Shown here piece after piece: positions 7,304 to 15,850 of a DNA stretch of 64,000 bases (position 1 is its first letter; each line of letters starts with the position of its first letter). The notes beneath the pieces are model-generated. The model was given only the letters and a program-made list of their open reading frames with translations, made no database searches and had not been told where the DNA came from. Both the position numbers and the translations under genes were made by a program. Source of the stretch: Mesorhizobium sp. ES1-1 (GTDB taxonomy: Bacteria; Pseudomonadota; Alphaproteobacteria; Rhizobiales; Rhizobiaceae). Location: contig NZ_JAIUGX010000003.1 in the NCBI RefSeq assembly GCF_020164785.1, positions 1-64,000 on the forward strand, written 5' to 3'.

Positions 7304-8035
7304 ATGACCGACATCAAGACCCCAAGCCGTTCGTTAGGATTTATCAAGGGCGGACTGGCCGCCCTGGCGCTGGCCGCCGCCGGCGCCTCGTTCTGGCTGA
7401 CGCCGGCCGTCTCGGCGGAAGACGCGGTGGTGATCCCGCCGCCTTCTGTCGACGAGAAGGCTGCGCCCGGCAGCGAGAAGGCGATTTTCGCCGGCGGCTG
7501 CTTCTGGGGCGTGCAGGGCGTGTTCCAGCACGTCAAGGGCGTCAGCAAGGCCGTCTCCGGCTACACGGGCGGGGCCAAGGACGACGCCGTCTACGAGACG
7601 GTCGGCTCCGGCCGCACCGGCCATGCCGAATCCGTCGAGATCACCTACGACCCGTCGAAAGTCACCTATGGACAGCTGCTGCAGGTCTATTTCTCGGTCG
7701 CCCACAATCCGACGCAGCTGAACTACCAGGGTCCGGATTCAGGCACGCAATACCGCTCGACGATCTTCGCCGAGACCGCTGCGCAGAAGAAGATCGCGCA
7801 GGACTATATCGCCCAGCTCGACAAGGCCAAGCTGTACGGGGCGCCGATCGTCACAACGATCGAGACCGGCAAGACCTTCTACCCGGCCGAGGGCTACCAT
7901 CAGGATTTCCTGACGCTGAACCCGACCTATCCCTATATCGTCTACAACGACCTGCCCAAGGTTGCGAACCTCAAGCAGCTTTTCCCTTCGCTCTACAGCG
8001 AAAAGCCGGTGCTGGTGCAGTCGGCCAGCAACTGA
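7304..8035 (+). CDS. msrA: Peptide-methionine (S)-S-oxide reductase, exported
   Basis: Reduces the S-epimer of methionine sulfoxide in proteins, using a thioredoxin-like donor. The catalytic GCFWG motif is present (C66), with GYTGG and the family's EVTYDPSKV-like, HNPTQLN-like and FYPAEGYHQDFL segments. Compared with cytosolic MsrA it carries about 50 extra N-terminal residues including a hydrophobic stretch (GGLAALALAAAGASFWL), so it is probably periplasmic or membrane-anchored. ATG 7304 is preceded by AAAGGAG. Only the catalytic MsrA domain is seen; no MsrB fusion. It lies directly downstream of the Met-rich secreted protein. Confidence 0.93.
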   Translation: MTDIKTPSRSLGFIKGGLAALALAAAGASFWLTPAVSAEDAVVIPPPSVDEKAAPGSEKAIFAGGCFWGVQGVFQHVKGVSKAVSGYTGGAKDDAVYETVGSGRTGHAESVEITYDPSKVTYGQLLQVYFSVAHNPTQLNYQGPDSGTQYRSTIFAETAAQKKIAQDYIAQLDKAKLYGAPIVTTIETGKTFYPAEGYHQDFLTLNPTYPYIVYNDLPKVANLKQLFPSLYSEKPVLVQSASN

Positions 8036-8068
8036 ACGAAGTCTCCCCCTTGAGGGGGGAGACTGGGC

Positions 8069-8569
8069 CTACATGCCCTTCATCGCGTCGCAGGACACGT
8101 TGGGGTTCATGTCGGCGAAGGTGCCGGTCGGATTCTTCTTCCACGCCCAGACATGCAGCTCGTAGAAGGGTCCGAGCCCATAGCGGTTGGGAGCGCTGTT
8201 GAAATTGAACAGCTGTCCTTCCAGCGAGGCCGGCCCCTTCGAGGTGATGTATTCGACAGCAACGAGTTTCATCGTGCCGTCCGCCATCGGCTCGTACATG
8301 ACCGCCTCCGGCTTGGCGAGATCGACGGCGTCGTCCTTCAAATAGCCGGCGTTGACGTAGTGGATGCCCATGGCGCCGCCGGTGATGCCGCTGGCGCAGG
8401 GGATCGGCGCGTAGCCTTCGGCGGTTGCCGCCGCTACGGTCTCGAAACGGCTGTTGGCCGCCCGAACCTTGGCGTCCAGCGTGTCCCCGTCATGAGCGTT
8501 GGCGGCCGTGGCCGCGATCGACAGGATCGACAGGTTGATGAGGTGCTTGGTCCATAGGTGGATGTTCAA
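8069..8569 (-). CDS. Secreted protein of unknown function
   Basis: 166-residue protein that I do not assign. A TTG start at 8569 is proposed because it follows GGAGAGAG at a short distance and opens a clean signal peptide (hydrophobic to about residue 24, cleavage ANA|HDGD). The mature part has conserved-looking blocks GGAMGIHYVN, PEAVMYEP, VAVEYIT and YELHVWAWKKNPTG, and ends with a Cys pair partner (VSCDAM). The frame is open further upstream (to 8677) but without a sensible N-terminus. It is convergent with msrA. Confidence 0.7.
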   Translation of the reverse strand: MNIHLWTKHLINLSILSIAATAANAHDGDTLDAKVRAANSRFETVAAATAEGYAPIPCASGITGGAMGIHYVNAGYLKDDAVDLAKPEAVMYEPMADGTMKLVAVEYITSKGPASLEGQLFNFNSAPNRYGLGPFYELHVWAWKKNPTGTFADMNPNVSCDAMKGM

Positions 8570-8649
8570 TGTCTCTCTCCATTTGTTCGTGATGATAGGC
8601 GGGAGCGGCCTGCCGCTCCCGTCGTCAAGCCGAATCCCGGCTGTGCGCG

Positions 8650-8862
8650 TCAGCGGTCCTGCCTGGTGAAGTCCCAATAGTGCGGCAGCCCCTCGTCCTC
8701 AGGCAGGCCGATGTCGCATCTCAGATGACGGTCTTGTGGTGGCCGCCGGCCGCCGCCGCCCGGCAAGCGCGATCGCAGCGCCGCAGCGATGCGCCGCAGC
8801 AGGCCCGGCAGACTGATTTGCCCGGCGTCTCCCATGGAGGGCGCCGGGTCGCCGGCCTGCAT
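8650..8862 (-). CDS. Short protein, possibly DUF1127-like
   Basis: About 70 residues. The segment LLRRIAAALRSRL followed by a basic stretch and CDIGLPEDEGL recalls the DUF1127 layout (amphipathic helix, arginine-rich linker, RDIGL box) common in rhizobia, and it ends HYWDFTRQDR. DUF1127 proteins are small cytosolic proteins, several of which bind RNA. The start is uncertain: ATG 8862 or ATG 8835. It is in the same orientation as its neighbours on both sides. The call rests on a short motif only. Confidence 0.45.
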   Translation of the reverse strand: MQAGDPAPSMGDAGQISLPGLLRRIAAALRSRLPGGGGRRPPQDRHLRCDIGLPEDEGLPHYWDFTRQDR

Positions 8863-8917
8863 TCCATCAGCCAGGCCGGCATCGCCGCGAAGGGCAATCC
8901 GATGCTGGTCGAGCGCA

Positions 8918-9190
8918 TCAATGGTAAAAGTAAGGGTCGAGGACCCGCACCTCCGTGATCTTGTCGACCGGCAGCGAATTCTTCTGGGCTGTGCTGCGGA
9001 TCGCCTCGGGCGACGGCGCGTCATAGATGCAGAAGCTCTGCTTCTTGTCGGGCGAAACGAAGGACTGGACCCAGGTCACGCCCTTCTCGGCGTTGCGCAG
9101 GATGACGCCGTCCATGGCGCTGGCGCCGGCATCGTTGACCGGCACGACGAGGCCATCCGGAAATGTGCGTTCTACAACATAACGAGGCAT
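8918..9190 (-). CDS. DUF4242 small protein
   Basis: 90 residues beginning MPRYVVERTFPDGL, with WVQSFVSPDKKQSFCIYDAPSPEAI and a C-terminal ITEVRVLDPYFYH. This is the pattern of the DUF4242 family of small ferredoxin-fold proteins, whose function is not established (some members are annotated as nickel-binding). It is transcribed divergently from the LuxR-type ATPase regulator at 9426, sharing a 235-bp intergenic region, so regulation by that protein is plausible. Confidence 0.8.
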   Translation of the reverse strand: MPRYVVERTFPDGLVVPVNDAGASAMDGVILRNAEKGVTWVQSFVSPDKKQSFCIYDAPSPEAIRSTAQKNSLPVDKITEVRVLDPYFYH

Positions 9191-9425
9191 ATCGATCTTC
9201 CTTTTCCATTGTTACACGCCCGCTTCGAGCGCTGCCGGACTAAGACCACGCCCATAAAATCTGCGCATCGGAACCTTTCCCTATGTTTTGTGGGATGATT
9301 CCCTATACTGGATGCGTTATGTGCAAAGCGGCACCGGCGTGTGGAGAGGGCCACATTGCGGGTTGTGGTCCCGAAGGTTCGTGGCGGAGCATCGGGACGG
9401 CCGAGACACGATCCCTGTTGAGCAG

Positions 9426-12020
9426 ATGACAATGCTTCTGGAACGGCAGACACAGCTGGAGCAGCTGGACGGACTTCTAGCGGAGGCCGCTCGCGGGCGC
9501 GGCCGCGTCGCGGCGCTGGCCGGCGAGGCGGGCGCTGGCAAGTCGGCGCTGGTCGAGGCCTTCCTAGCCGGTGTGGCGGACGGGACGCGCATCCTGCGCA
9601 GCGCCTGCGAGGACCTGTCGATCCCCGACCCGCTCGGGCCTCTCTACGACCTCGCCCGCGAGGCGCAATGGGCGATGCCGCGGGCGATCGACGACAGGCA
9701 GGGCGGCAGGCTGCCCCTGTTCTCCGACGCGCTGGCTGTGTTCGAGACCAAGGCGCGGCCGACGCTGCTGGTGATCGAGGACCTGCATTGGGCCGATGAC
9801 GCGACGCTCGATTTCGTCCGCTTCCTCGGCAGGCGCATCGCCAACACCCACATATTGCTGCTGCTGACGGCGCGCACCGACCGCAGCGAGGGGCAGATGC
9901 GCGTGCGGCGCGCGCTGGGCGAAATCCCATCCGGCGGCATCGCCCGGATCGAGGTGCCCTTGCTCAGCGAGGCGGCGGTGCTGTCGCTGGCCAAGGCCGC
10001 CGGCCGCGACGGCGCCGCCATCTACAGGGCAACGGCCGGCAATGCCTTCTTCGTCACCGAACTGCTCAGCGCCGAAAGCGAAACGGCGCTGCCGGCCAGC
10101 GTGCGCGATGCCGTCGTGGCGCGGGCCGAACGCCTGTCGCCCGGCGCTCGCTCGATGCTCGACGCGGTCTCGGTCTTCCCGAGGCGGGCCGATGCATGGG
10201 CCTTGACCGGCCTGTGCGGCGTGGCGAGCGCAGGGCAATTGGCGGAATGCGTCTCGAACGGCTTGCTGGACGATCTGGGCGATGGCTATGCCTTCCGCCA
10301 CGAGATAGCGCGCCACGCCGTCGAGATGATGCTGACGACCAGCCACAGGCGGGCCTTCAACCAGCGCGCGCTGTCGGCGCTGCTCGACAAGGGCGGCGCT
10401 CCGATCGCGCGGCTGGTGCACCACGCCGTCGAGGCCCACAATCTCGAGGCGGTGCGCCAATTCGCGCCGATCGCCGCCCGCGAGGCCTCGCGCCTCGGCG
10501 CCCATCGCGACGCCGCCGGCTATTGCGAGGTGGCCCTGCGCCATGCCGACGCGTTGCCCAGGGACGAGCGCGCCGCCCTCTACGAGCAATACGCCTTCGA
10601 GTGCCATCTGATCGCGCGTATCGACGAGGCCATCGGCGCGCAGGAACAGGCGCGCGCGCTGCGCCAGGCGCTTGGCGATACGCTGAAGGAAGGCGATAGC
10701 CTGAGATGGCTGTCGCGCCTCGCCTATCTGCAGGGCGACCGGCAGGCCGCCGACCGGTTCGGCGCCGAGGCGGTCGCGCTTCTGGAGACCGTTCCCCCGA
10801 GCGCCGAACTGGCGATGGCCTATTCGAACCTGTCGCAACTGGCCATGCTGGCGGAAAGGCTCGACGAGACGTTGGCGCTGGGCGCCAGGGCGATCGAACT
10901 CGCCGAGCGGCTCGACCGGCCGGACGTGCTTTGCCACGCGCTCAACAATGTCGGCGCCAGCGAACAGTGGCTGGACCTCGCGAGCAGCCGGCTGCATCTT
11001 TCCCGAAGCCTCGAAATCGCCCTGGAGGGAAATTTCCAGGAGCATGCCGCGCGCGCCTTCACCAACAGCGCCTGCGGCGAGATGAACCAGCTGTGCTACG
11101 CCGAAGCGCAGACCTTCCTCGACCGCGGCATCGACTATTGCGTCGAGAACGATCTCGCGACATGGCGCGACTACATGCGGGGCGTGCGGGCCCAGTTGCT
11201 CTTGCGCCAGGGGCTCTGGAACGATGCCGCCGCAGAAGCCCTGGAGGTGATCACCAACGACCAGGCGACGCCCCTGGTGCGCTACCCCGCTCTTGTGGCG
11301 CTGGTGAAACTGCGCCTTCGGCGCGGCGATCCGGCGGCGGCGCCGCTGCTGGCGGAAATGACGCGGTTCCTCGAGAGGGGGACCGAATTGCAGAGGCTGC
11401 TGGCCTACGCCGCCATCCTCGCCGAGCAGGCCTGGATCGGCGAGGCGGAAAAGGCCGAGGCGCTGCGGCTCATCGACCTTGCGGCGTCGCTGGCGCCAGC
11501 GCCGGCAGTGTTTGCCGAACTGGCGAGCTGGCGGATGCTGCTGGTTCCCGACAGTGACCCCGGCGACACGACCGGAATGGCCGCGCCGTACCGGTTACTC
11601 TTGGCCGGCAACTGGCGGGACGCGGCTTCGGCCTGGGCCGATCTCGGCGCGCCCTATGAACGCGCCTTGGCGCTTGCCCAGGGCGACGAGCCGGCGCAGC
11701 GCGAGGCATTGGAGATTCTCGAAGCGCTTGGCGCCAGGCCGGTCGCCCAGCATGTGCGCGACATCATGCGGCGCAACGGCGTCATCCGCATCGCGAGGGG
11801 CCCGCGCCAGACCACGCGCGCCAACGGCGCCGGCCTGACGCAGCGCCAGATGGAGGTGCTGCAGCTGATCGAGCGCGGCTTCTCCAACAAGCGGATCGCC
11901 GAGCATCTCACCATCTCGCCGAAGACAGTCGATCACCACGTCTCGGCGGTGCTGGGCAAGCTCGATGCCGTCTCGCGCGGGCAGGCCACGGCGGCAGCGC
12001 GCGACTCGGGCCTGCTGTGA
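9426..12020 (+). CDS. LuxR-family regulator with N-terminal ATPase and TPR-like region
   Basis: 864 residues. Near the N-terminus is a Walker A (AGEAGAGKSALV) and a Walker B-like LLVIEDLHWADD, typical of the AAA-type STAND ATPases fused to regulators. A long helical TPR-like middle follows. A C-terminal LuxR/GerE helix-turn-helix begins LTQRQMEVLQLIERGFSNKRIAEHL and continues with SPKTVDHHVSAVL. Such proteins are ligand-controlled transcription activators (MalT-like architecture). The frame is open from 9288, but MTMLLERQTQLEQLDGLL at 9426 is the natural start. The divergent DUF4242 gene is the obvious candidate target. Confidence 0.9.
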   Translation: MTMLLERQTQLEQLDGLLAEAARGRGRVAALAGEAGAGKSALVEAFLAGVADGTRILRSACEDLSIPDPLGPLYDLAREAQWAMPRAIDDRQGGRLPLFSDALAVFETKARPTLLVIEDLHWADDATLDFVRFLGRRIANTHILLLLTARTDRSEGQMRVRRALGEIPSGGIARIEVPLLSEAAVLSLAKAAGRDGAAIYRATAGNAFFVTELLSAESETALPASVRDAVVARAERLSPGARSMLDAVSVFPRRADAWALTGLCGVASAGQLAECVSNGLLDDLGDGYAFRHEIARHAVEMMLTTSHRRAFNQRALSALLDKGGAPIARLVHHAVEAHNLEAVRQFAPIAAREASRLGAHRDAAGYCEVALRHADALPRDERAALYEQYAFECHLIARIDEAIGAQEQARALRQALGDTLKEGDSLRWLSRLAYLQGDRQAADRFGAEAVALLETVPPSAELAMAYSNLSQLAMLAERLDETLALGARAIELAERLDRPDVLCHALNNVGASEQWLDLASSRLHLSRSLEIALEGNFQEHAARAFTNSACGEMNQLCYAEAQTFLDRGIDYCVENDLATWRDYMRGVRAQLLLRQGLWNDAAAEALEVITNDQATPLVRYPALVALVKLRLRRGDPAAAPLLAEMTRFLERGTELQRLLAYAAILAEQAWIGEAEKAEALRLIDLAASLAPAPAVFAELASWRMLLVPDSDPGDTTGMAAPYRLLLAGNWRDAASAWADLGAPYERALALAQGDEPAQREALEILEALGARPVAQHVRDIMRRNGVIRIARGPRQTTRANGAGLTQRQMEVLQLIERGFSNKRIAEHLTISPKTVDHHVSAVLGKLDAVSRGQATAAARDSGLL

Positions 12021-12053
12021 TGGCGCCGCGGCGCAGGCCAGGCGCCACGGGCT

Positions 12054-12153
12054 AGCAATTCCAGGAAAAGTGTGAAACGGTTTTCCGTCCGGAATGGCGT
12101 CAAAACAATGAGATAGAGCAATCCGCCGTTTCCGTTAAATGGTGAATTGCTCT
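12054..12153. repeat. Rhizobial intergenic palindromic element
   Basis: Contains GGAAAAGTGTGAAACGGTTTTCC (imperfect palindrome around 12064-12087) and a second stem whose arms AGAGCAAT (12115-12122) and ATTGCTCT (12146-12153) are perfect complements. This motif type is scattered between genes in rhizobia. It lies between two convergent genes and overlaps the mscS-family stop codon by two bases, so it could also serve as a terminator. Confidence 0.75.
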
Positions 12154-14701
12154 AGCTGGGCGCCGTCGCCTTGCGCCATGGCAGGCTCCAGCGCAGCTTT
12201 TCCAGCGTCGCCTTGGCGTCGACCGGTTGCGGGCCGGCTTCCGCCTCGCGATAGCGGGCCGAGCCCGGCGGCGGATAGGCAAGCGTGTTCTTGAGCGTCA
12301 GCTTGTCGATCTGGGCAAAATCCGGAAACGGCAGGTTCTCCGCCTCGCGCCAGTCGCTGACGCGCTTTTCGGCGGCCAGGCGCTTGCCGTCGTCGATCGG
12401 CAGGTCGGCGGCGCTGTATTCCATCTGCGCCGGGAAGGCGAATTGCGCGCCGGCCTCGTCGAGGATGTTGATGATCGACAGCAGGATATCTTCGCGGATA
12501 GCAAGGAATTCGCCGCCATCGGCCGTCATGATGTAGGTCGAGATGTCGACATCGAGCGAATAGGGGCCGAAGCCGACGAAGCGCACGCGGCACGGATCGT
12601 CGATGACGCGCGGATGCGCGATCAGCAGCTTGCGCAGCTCCGCCAACGTGTAACGCAATTGGTCGGGCGTGGTCTCGTAGCGCAGCTGCAGCGTAGTCAC
12701 GAAACGGGTGCGGTCGCGATGCGCGTAATTCTCGATCTGCATGCCGGCGAAGTCGGAATTCGGCACCGAGATGATGGTGCGGTCGAGCGAGCGGATTCGC
12801 GTCGAACGCATGCCGATATGCTCGATCGTGCCGGACTGGTCGCCGAACTTGCAGAAATCGCCGACGCTGACGGGTCGGTCGGCGTAAAGCGTCAGGCCGG
12901 AGAGGAAATTCTGCAGGGTCGGCTGCGCTGCAAGCGCGACCGCCAGGCCGCCAATGCCGAGACCGGCGATGACGCCCTCATAGGGAATGGCGAGCACCTC
13001 GGCGAGCAGCAGGAAGGCGACGACCAGCACGGCGACGCGGGCGACGCCGGTGGACAGCGAAATCAGCGTGTCGTGGTAGCCCGGCGCCGGCCAGCGGCCG
13101 CGGTATTGGCCGGCGATGGTGCCGATGAAGTGCCACACCACCGGCACGAAGCCGATGACGATCAGGCTCCAGCCCGCCGCCTTGACCGGGGCGGCGATCG
13201 CCTGAGGCAGACCGAGGGGACGCAGGGCGAAAAGCAGGAACAGGCCAAGCACGACAGCGCGCACCGCCCATGCGACGACGCGCAGGAAGGTCGAGCGTTG
13301 CGCTTCGGCCTGGACACCGGCAACAAGCCGGATGGCCGCGTTGGCGAGGAAACCGACGGCAATGCCGGCCAATGCCGCGAAGCCGAGCGCAAGCCACTGC
13401 CAGCGTTCGATGGGTCCGGCGCGGGTGAGCAGGTCCGGGCTGATCACACGAGCAAATCCGCGCGTGGCGAAGAACGGGTCGCTGGCGGCGAAGGCGGCGA
13501 ACTCGGGCGCCACCGGAACATCCTCTATATCGGCATAAAGGGCGCGGATATTGGCCAGCGTCTCGGGCGTGAACTGCCAGATCTTGCCCTTATCCGAGGT
13601 CACAGGGCCGACGACGACATTGCCGGACGGATGTTCGAAATAGACATAGGGCGTGTTGGACTTGGGATCGTCGGGGATCTCCTGCCAGTAGACATAGCCG
13701 ATACGGTCGATGACCTTTTTCAGATAGCGCTCGAGCAGGACCGCCTCGTCGGCGCGCACCGCCGGATTGTAGTCGCGCAGGTCGAGCGCCGCTTCGGCCG
13801 GGTCGCCGACCTCGGTGATGCCGCCGAGCAGCATCTTGAACGTATCGCGCGGCGAAGCGAGCTTGTCGGGATCGTCGACCATGTCGACGGCTTCGCCGCG
13901 AGCCGCCTGGAATTCCGCGAGCTTGGCCCGCAACTGCCCGAGCGGCGGGCCGACGATGAACCATGCGCCATTCCTGGCGCGGAAGGCGACATCGAAGACG
14001 ACGTTGGTGTCGTATTGCTGCAAGCTCGCCGTCACCATGTCGCCCGCGATCGCCTCGTGCGGCAGGCTCCACAGGCGAAACGTCGTCTTGTCGATGACCG
14101 AAAACAGAAGCTTGGTGTAATCGGGCATGTTGAGGCCGCCGCGATCGGCATCGCTGACATCTATGAGGCCGGCAGCCAGGGCGGCCAGCCCCATGCCGCC
14201 GCCGGTGGCGCGTGCCACATTGTCGGCGCCGCTCTCGTTCATGGTCTGCAGGAAGGAGCGCATGACCGTCATCGGGCTGGTCTGGTCGACGCCGATACCC
14301 TCGACGGCGGTGACGCGCACGCCGGTCCACCATTCGGCGGTGGCCGATGCGAAGCGGCCCATGAAGCTCGCGCCGTCGGGCGCCTGGACGAAGGAGAATT
14401 CGCCCTGCCGGTCGCCCTCGAACCAACGGCCGACAAGGGTCTGGCCATCGGCCTTGGCCTCGATGCGGCCATTGTAGAGGGGATAGACGCCCTTGACCTC
14501 GGCGCCGGTCTGCTCGAACCTGATCTGCGCGCCGCCGCCACGCCATTTGGTGTCCCAGACGCCGGTCCAGTTGGCCGTCTCCTGCGCATGCGCCAGAGAC
14601 GGCAACAGGCCGGCGAGAGCCAGCGCGGCGAAGAGCGCGATCGTCCGCAGCAACAGGAAGACCAGGCCTTCGCGCCACGCCGGGGAGATGACATCACGCA
14701 T
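12152..14701 (-). CDS. Large MscS-family mechanosensitive channel with periplasmic N-terminal domain
   Basis: 849 residues. A signal peptide (ending about SLAHAQ, residue 40) leads into a long soluble region of roughly 390 residues, beginning NWTGVWDTKWRGGGAQ, presumably periplasmic. Several transmembrane helices follow, then the MscS core: the pore-lining glycine/alanine helix GVIAGLGIGGLAVALAAQ, the beta domain DFCKFGDQSGTIEHIGMRSTRIRSLD and the C-terminal alpha/beta domain. It should open under membrane tension and release osmolytes. It is much longer than E. coli MscS (286 residues) and closer in size to MscK-type proteins, but the N-terminal part is not one I recognise. Its stop overlaps a palindromic repeat. 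Confidence 0.88.
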   Translation of the reverse strand: MRDVISPAWREGLVFLLLRTIALFAALALAGLLPSLAHAQETANWTGVWDTKWRGGGAQIRFEQTGAEVKGVYPLYNGRIEAKADGQTLVGRWFEGDRQGEFSFVQAPDGASFMGRFASATAEWWTGVRVTAVEGIGVDQTSPMTVMRSFLQTMNESGADNVARATGGGMGLAALAAGLIDVSDADRGGLNMPDYTKLLFSVIDKTTFRLWSLPHEAIAGDMVTASLQQYDTNVVFDVAFRARNGAWFIVGPPLGQLRAKLAEFQAARGEAVDMVDDPDKLASPRDTFKMLLGGITEVGDPAEAALDLRDYNPAVRADEAVLLERYLKKVIDRIGYVYWQEIPDDPKSNTPYVYFEHPSGNVVVGPVTSDKGKIWQFTPETLANIRALYADIEDVPVAPEFAAFAASDPFFATRGFARVISPDLLTRAGPIERWQWLALGFAALAGIAVGFLANAAIRLVAGVQAEAQRSTFLRVVAWAVRAVVLGLFLLFALRPLGLPQAIAAPVKAAGWSLIVIGFVPVVWHFIGTIAGQYRGRWPAPGYHDTLISLSTGVARVAVLVVAFLLLAEVLAIPYEGVIAGLGIGGLAVALAAQPTLQNFLSGLTLYADRPVSVGDFCKFGDQSGTIEHIGMRSTRIRSLDRTIISVPNSDFAGMQIENYAHRDRTRFVTTLQLRYETTPDQLRYTLAELRKLLIAHPRVIDDPCRVRFVGFGPYSLDVDISTYIMTADGGEFLAIREDILLSIINILDEAGAQFAFPAQMEYSAADLPIDDGKRLAAEKRVSDWREAENLPFPDFAQIDKLTLKNTLAYPPPGSARYREAEAGPQPVDAKATLEKLRWSLPWRKATAPS

Positions 14702-14841
14702 GGGAGTGCCCTTTTCTCATCGGCTCGGTGCCGAGGCCGCAGAAAAGGTTATTCCGCCTGAAGATGAATATAGTCTTTCCCCAACGGCATCCGGCCGGAG
14801 GATCAGCGAGATAATCCGAGATTAGCCCTTTGCAGGGTGGG

Positions 14842-15846
14842 TCAGTCGTAGGTCAGGTCGGTCGCCTTGCCGCCAAACACCCGGTAGGCATAGAAGGAAT
14901 AGAAGATGATGACCGGCAGCACGACCACCGTGCCGGCCAGGATGATCGCCAGGCTTTCCGGGGCGGAAGCCGCCTGCCATATGGTCAGCCGGTCCGGCAC
15001 CACAAAGGGATAGAACGACCAGGCGAGACCGGCGAAGCCCAATGCGAAGATCGCCGCCAACGTCAGGAACGGCGTCAACGCATGGCGGTCTTCGGGCTTC
15101 GGCAGATGGAATGTCTGCCGCCACAGCCAGAGGAACAGCACGGCCGACAGGACCGGCAATGGCGACAGATAGAGCATATCGGGCCAGACAAACCATTTGG
15201 CGAAGATGCGCGGGCTGGCAAAGGGGGTCGCCAGCGACACGGCGGCCATGCCGAGCGCGGTCAGTACCAGCGCCGTGCGCAGCCAAAGCACCGCTTTTTT
15301 CTGCAACTCGCCTTCCGTCTTGTAAATCACCCAGGCCGCGCCCATCGCCGCGTAAGAGGCGGCAAGACAGAATGCGACCAGCACGCCGAACGCCATGCCG
15401 CTGAAGCCGACGTCGAGGCCAAGCACATAGACGCCGAGCATGTAGCCCTGCGCCAGCGAGGCGATGACGGAGCCAAGGAAGAAGAGGCGGTTCCAGCGAT
15501 GCTTGCGCTCGGTCGGCACCTTGGCGCGGAAGTCGAACGCGACGCCGCGCAGGATCAACCCGACCAGCAGCACGAAGACCGGAATATAAAGGGCCGTCAG
15601 AATGATGCCATGCGCCAGCGGGAAGGCGACCAGCAGCAGCCCGACCGCGAGCACCAGCCATGTCTCGTTGGCGTCCCAGAACGGACCGATCGCGGCGATC
15701 ATCGTGTCCTGTTCGGCATCCTCGGCGGCTGCGAACAGGATGCCGATGCCGAGGTCGAAACCGTCGAGGATGACGTAGATCAGGATGGCGAGGCCCATCA
15801 GGCCGGCGAAGATCAGCGGCATCAGAGTTGGCCAGTCGAGGGTCAT
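14842..15846 (-). CDS. cydB: Cytochrome bd-type ubiquinol oxidase subunit II
   Basis: 334-residue integral membrane subunit with eight or nine hydrophobic helices, starting MTLDWPTLMPLIFAGLMGLAI with the family's YVILDGFDLGIGIL box. It pairs with CydA to reduce oxygen to water with quinol as donor, without proton pumping. ATG 15846 lies 4 bp after the cydA stop, so the two are one operon. No small CydX-like gene is visible directly downstream; a short frame at the 3' end was not supportable. Confidence 0.95.
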   Translation of the reverse strand: MTLDWPTLMPLIFAGLMGLAILIYVILDGFDLGIGILFAAAEDAEQDTMIAAIGPFWDANETWLVLAVGLLLVAFPLAHGIILTALYIPVFVLLVGLILRGVAFDFRAKVPTERKHRWNRLFFLGSVIASLAQGYMLGVYVLGLDVGFSGMAFGVLVAFCLAASYAAMGAAWVIYKTEGELQKKAVLWLRTALVLTALGMAAVSLATPFASPRIFAKWFVWPDMLYLSPLPVLSAVLFLWLWRQTFHLPKPEDRHALTPFLTLAAIFALGFAGLAWSFYPFVVPDRLTIWQAASAPESLAIILAGTVVVLPVIIFYSFYAYRVFGGKATDLTYD

Positions 15847-15850
15847 GGTC

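Noticed and set aside
12227-14761. 844-codon plus-strand frame over the MscS-family gene
   Set aside because: Shadow frame; the minus-strand product is a clear channel protein.
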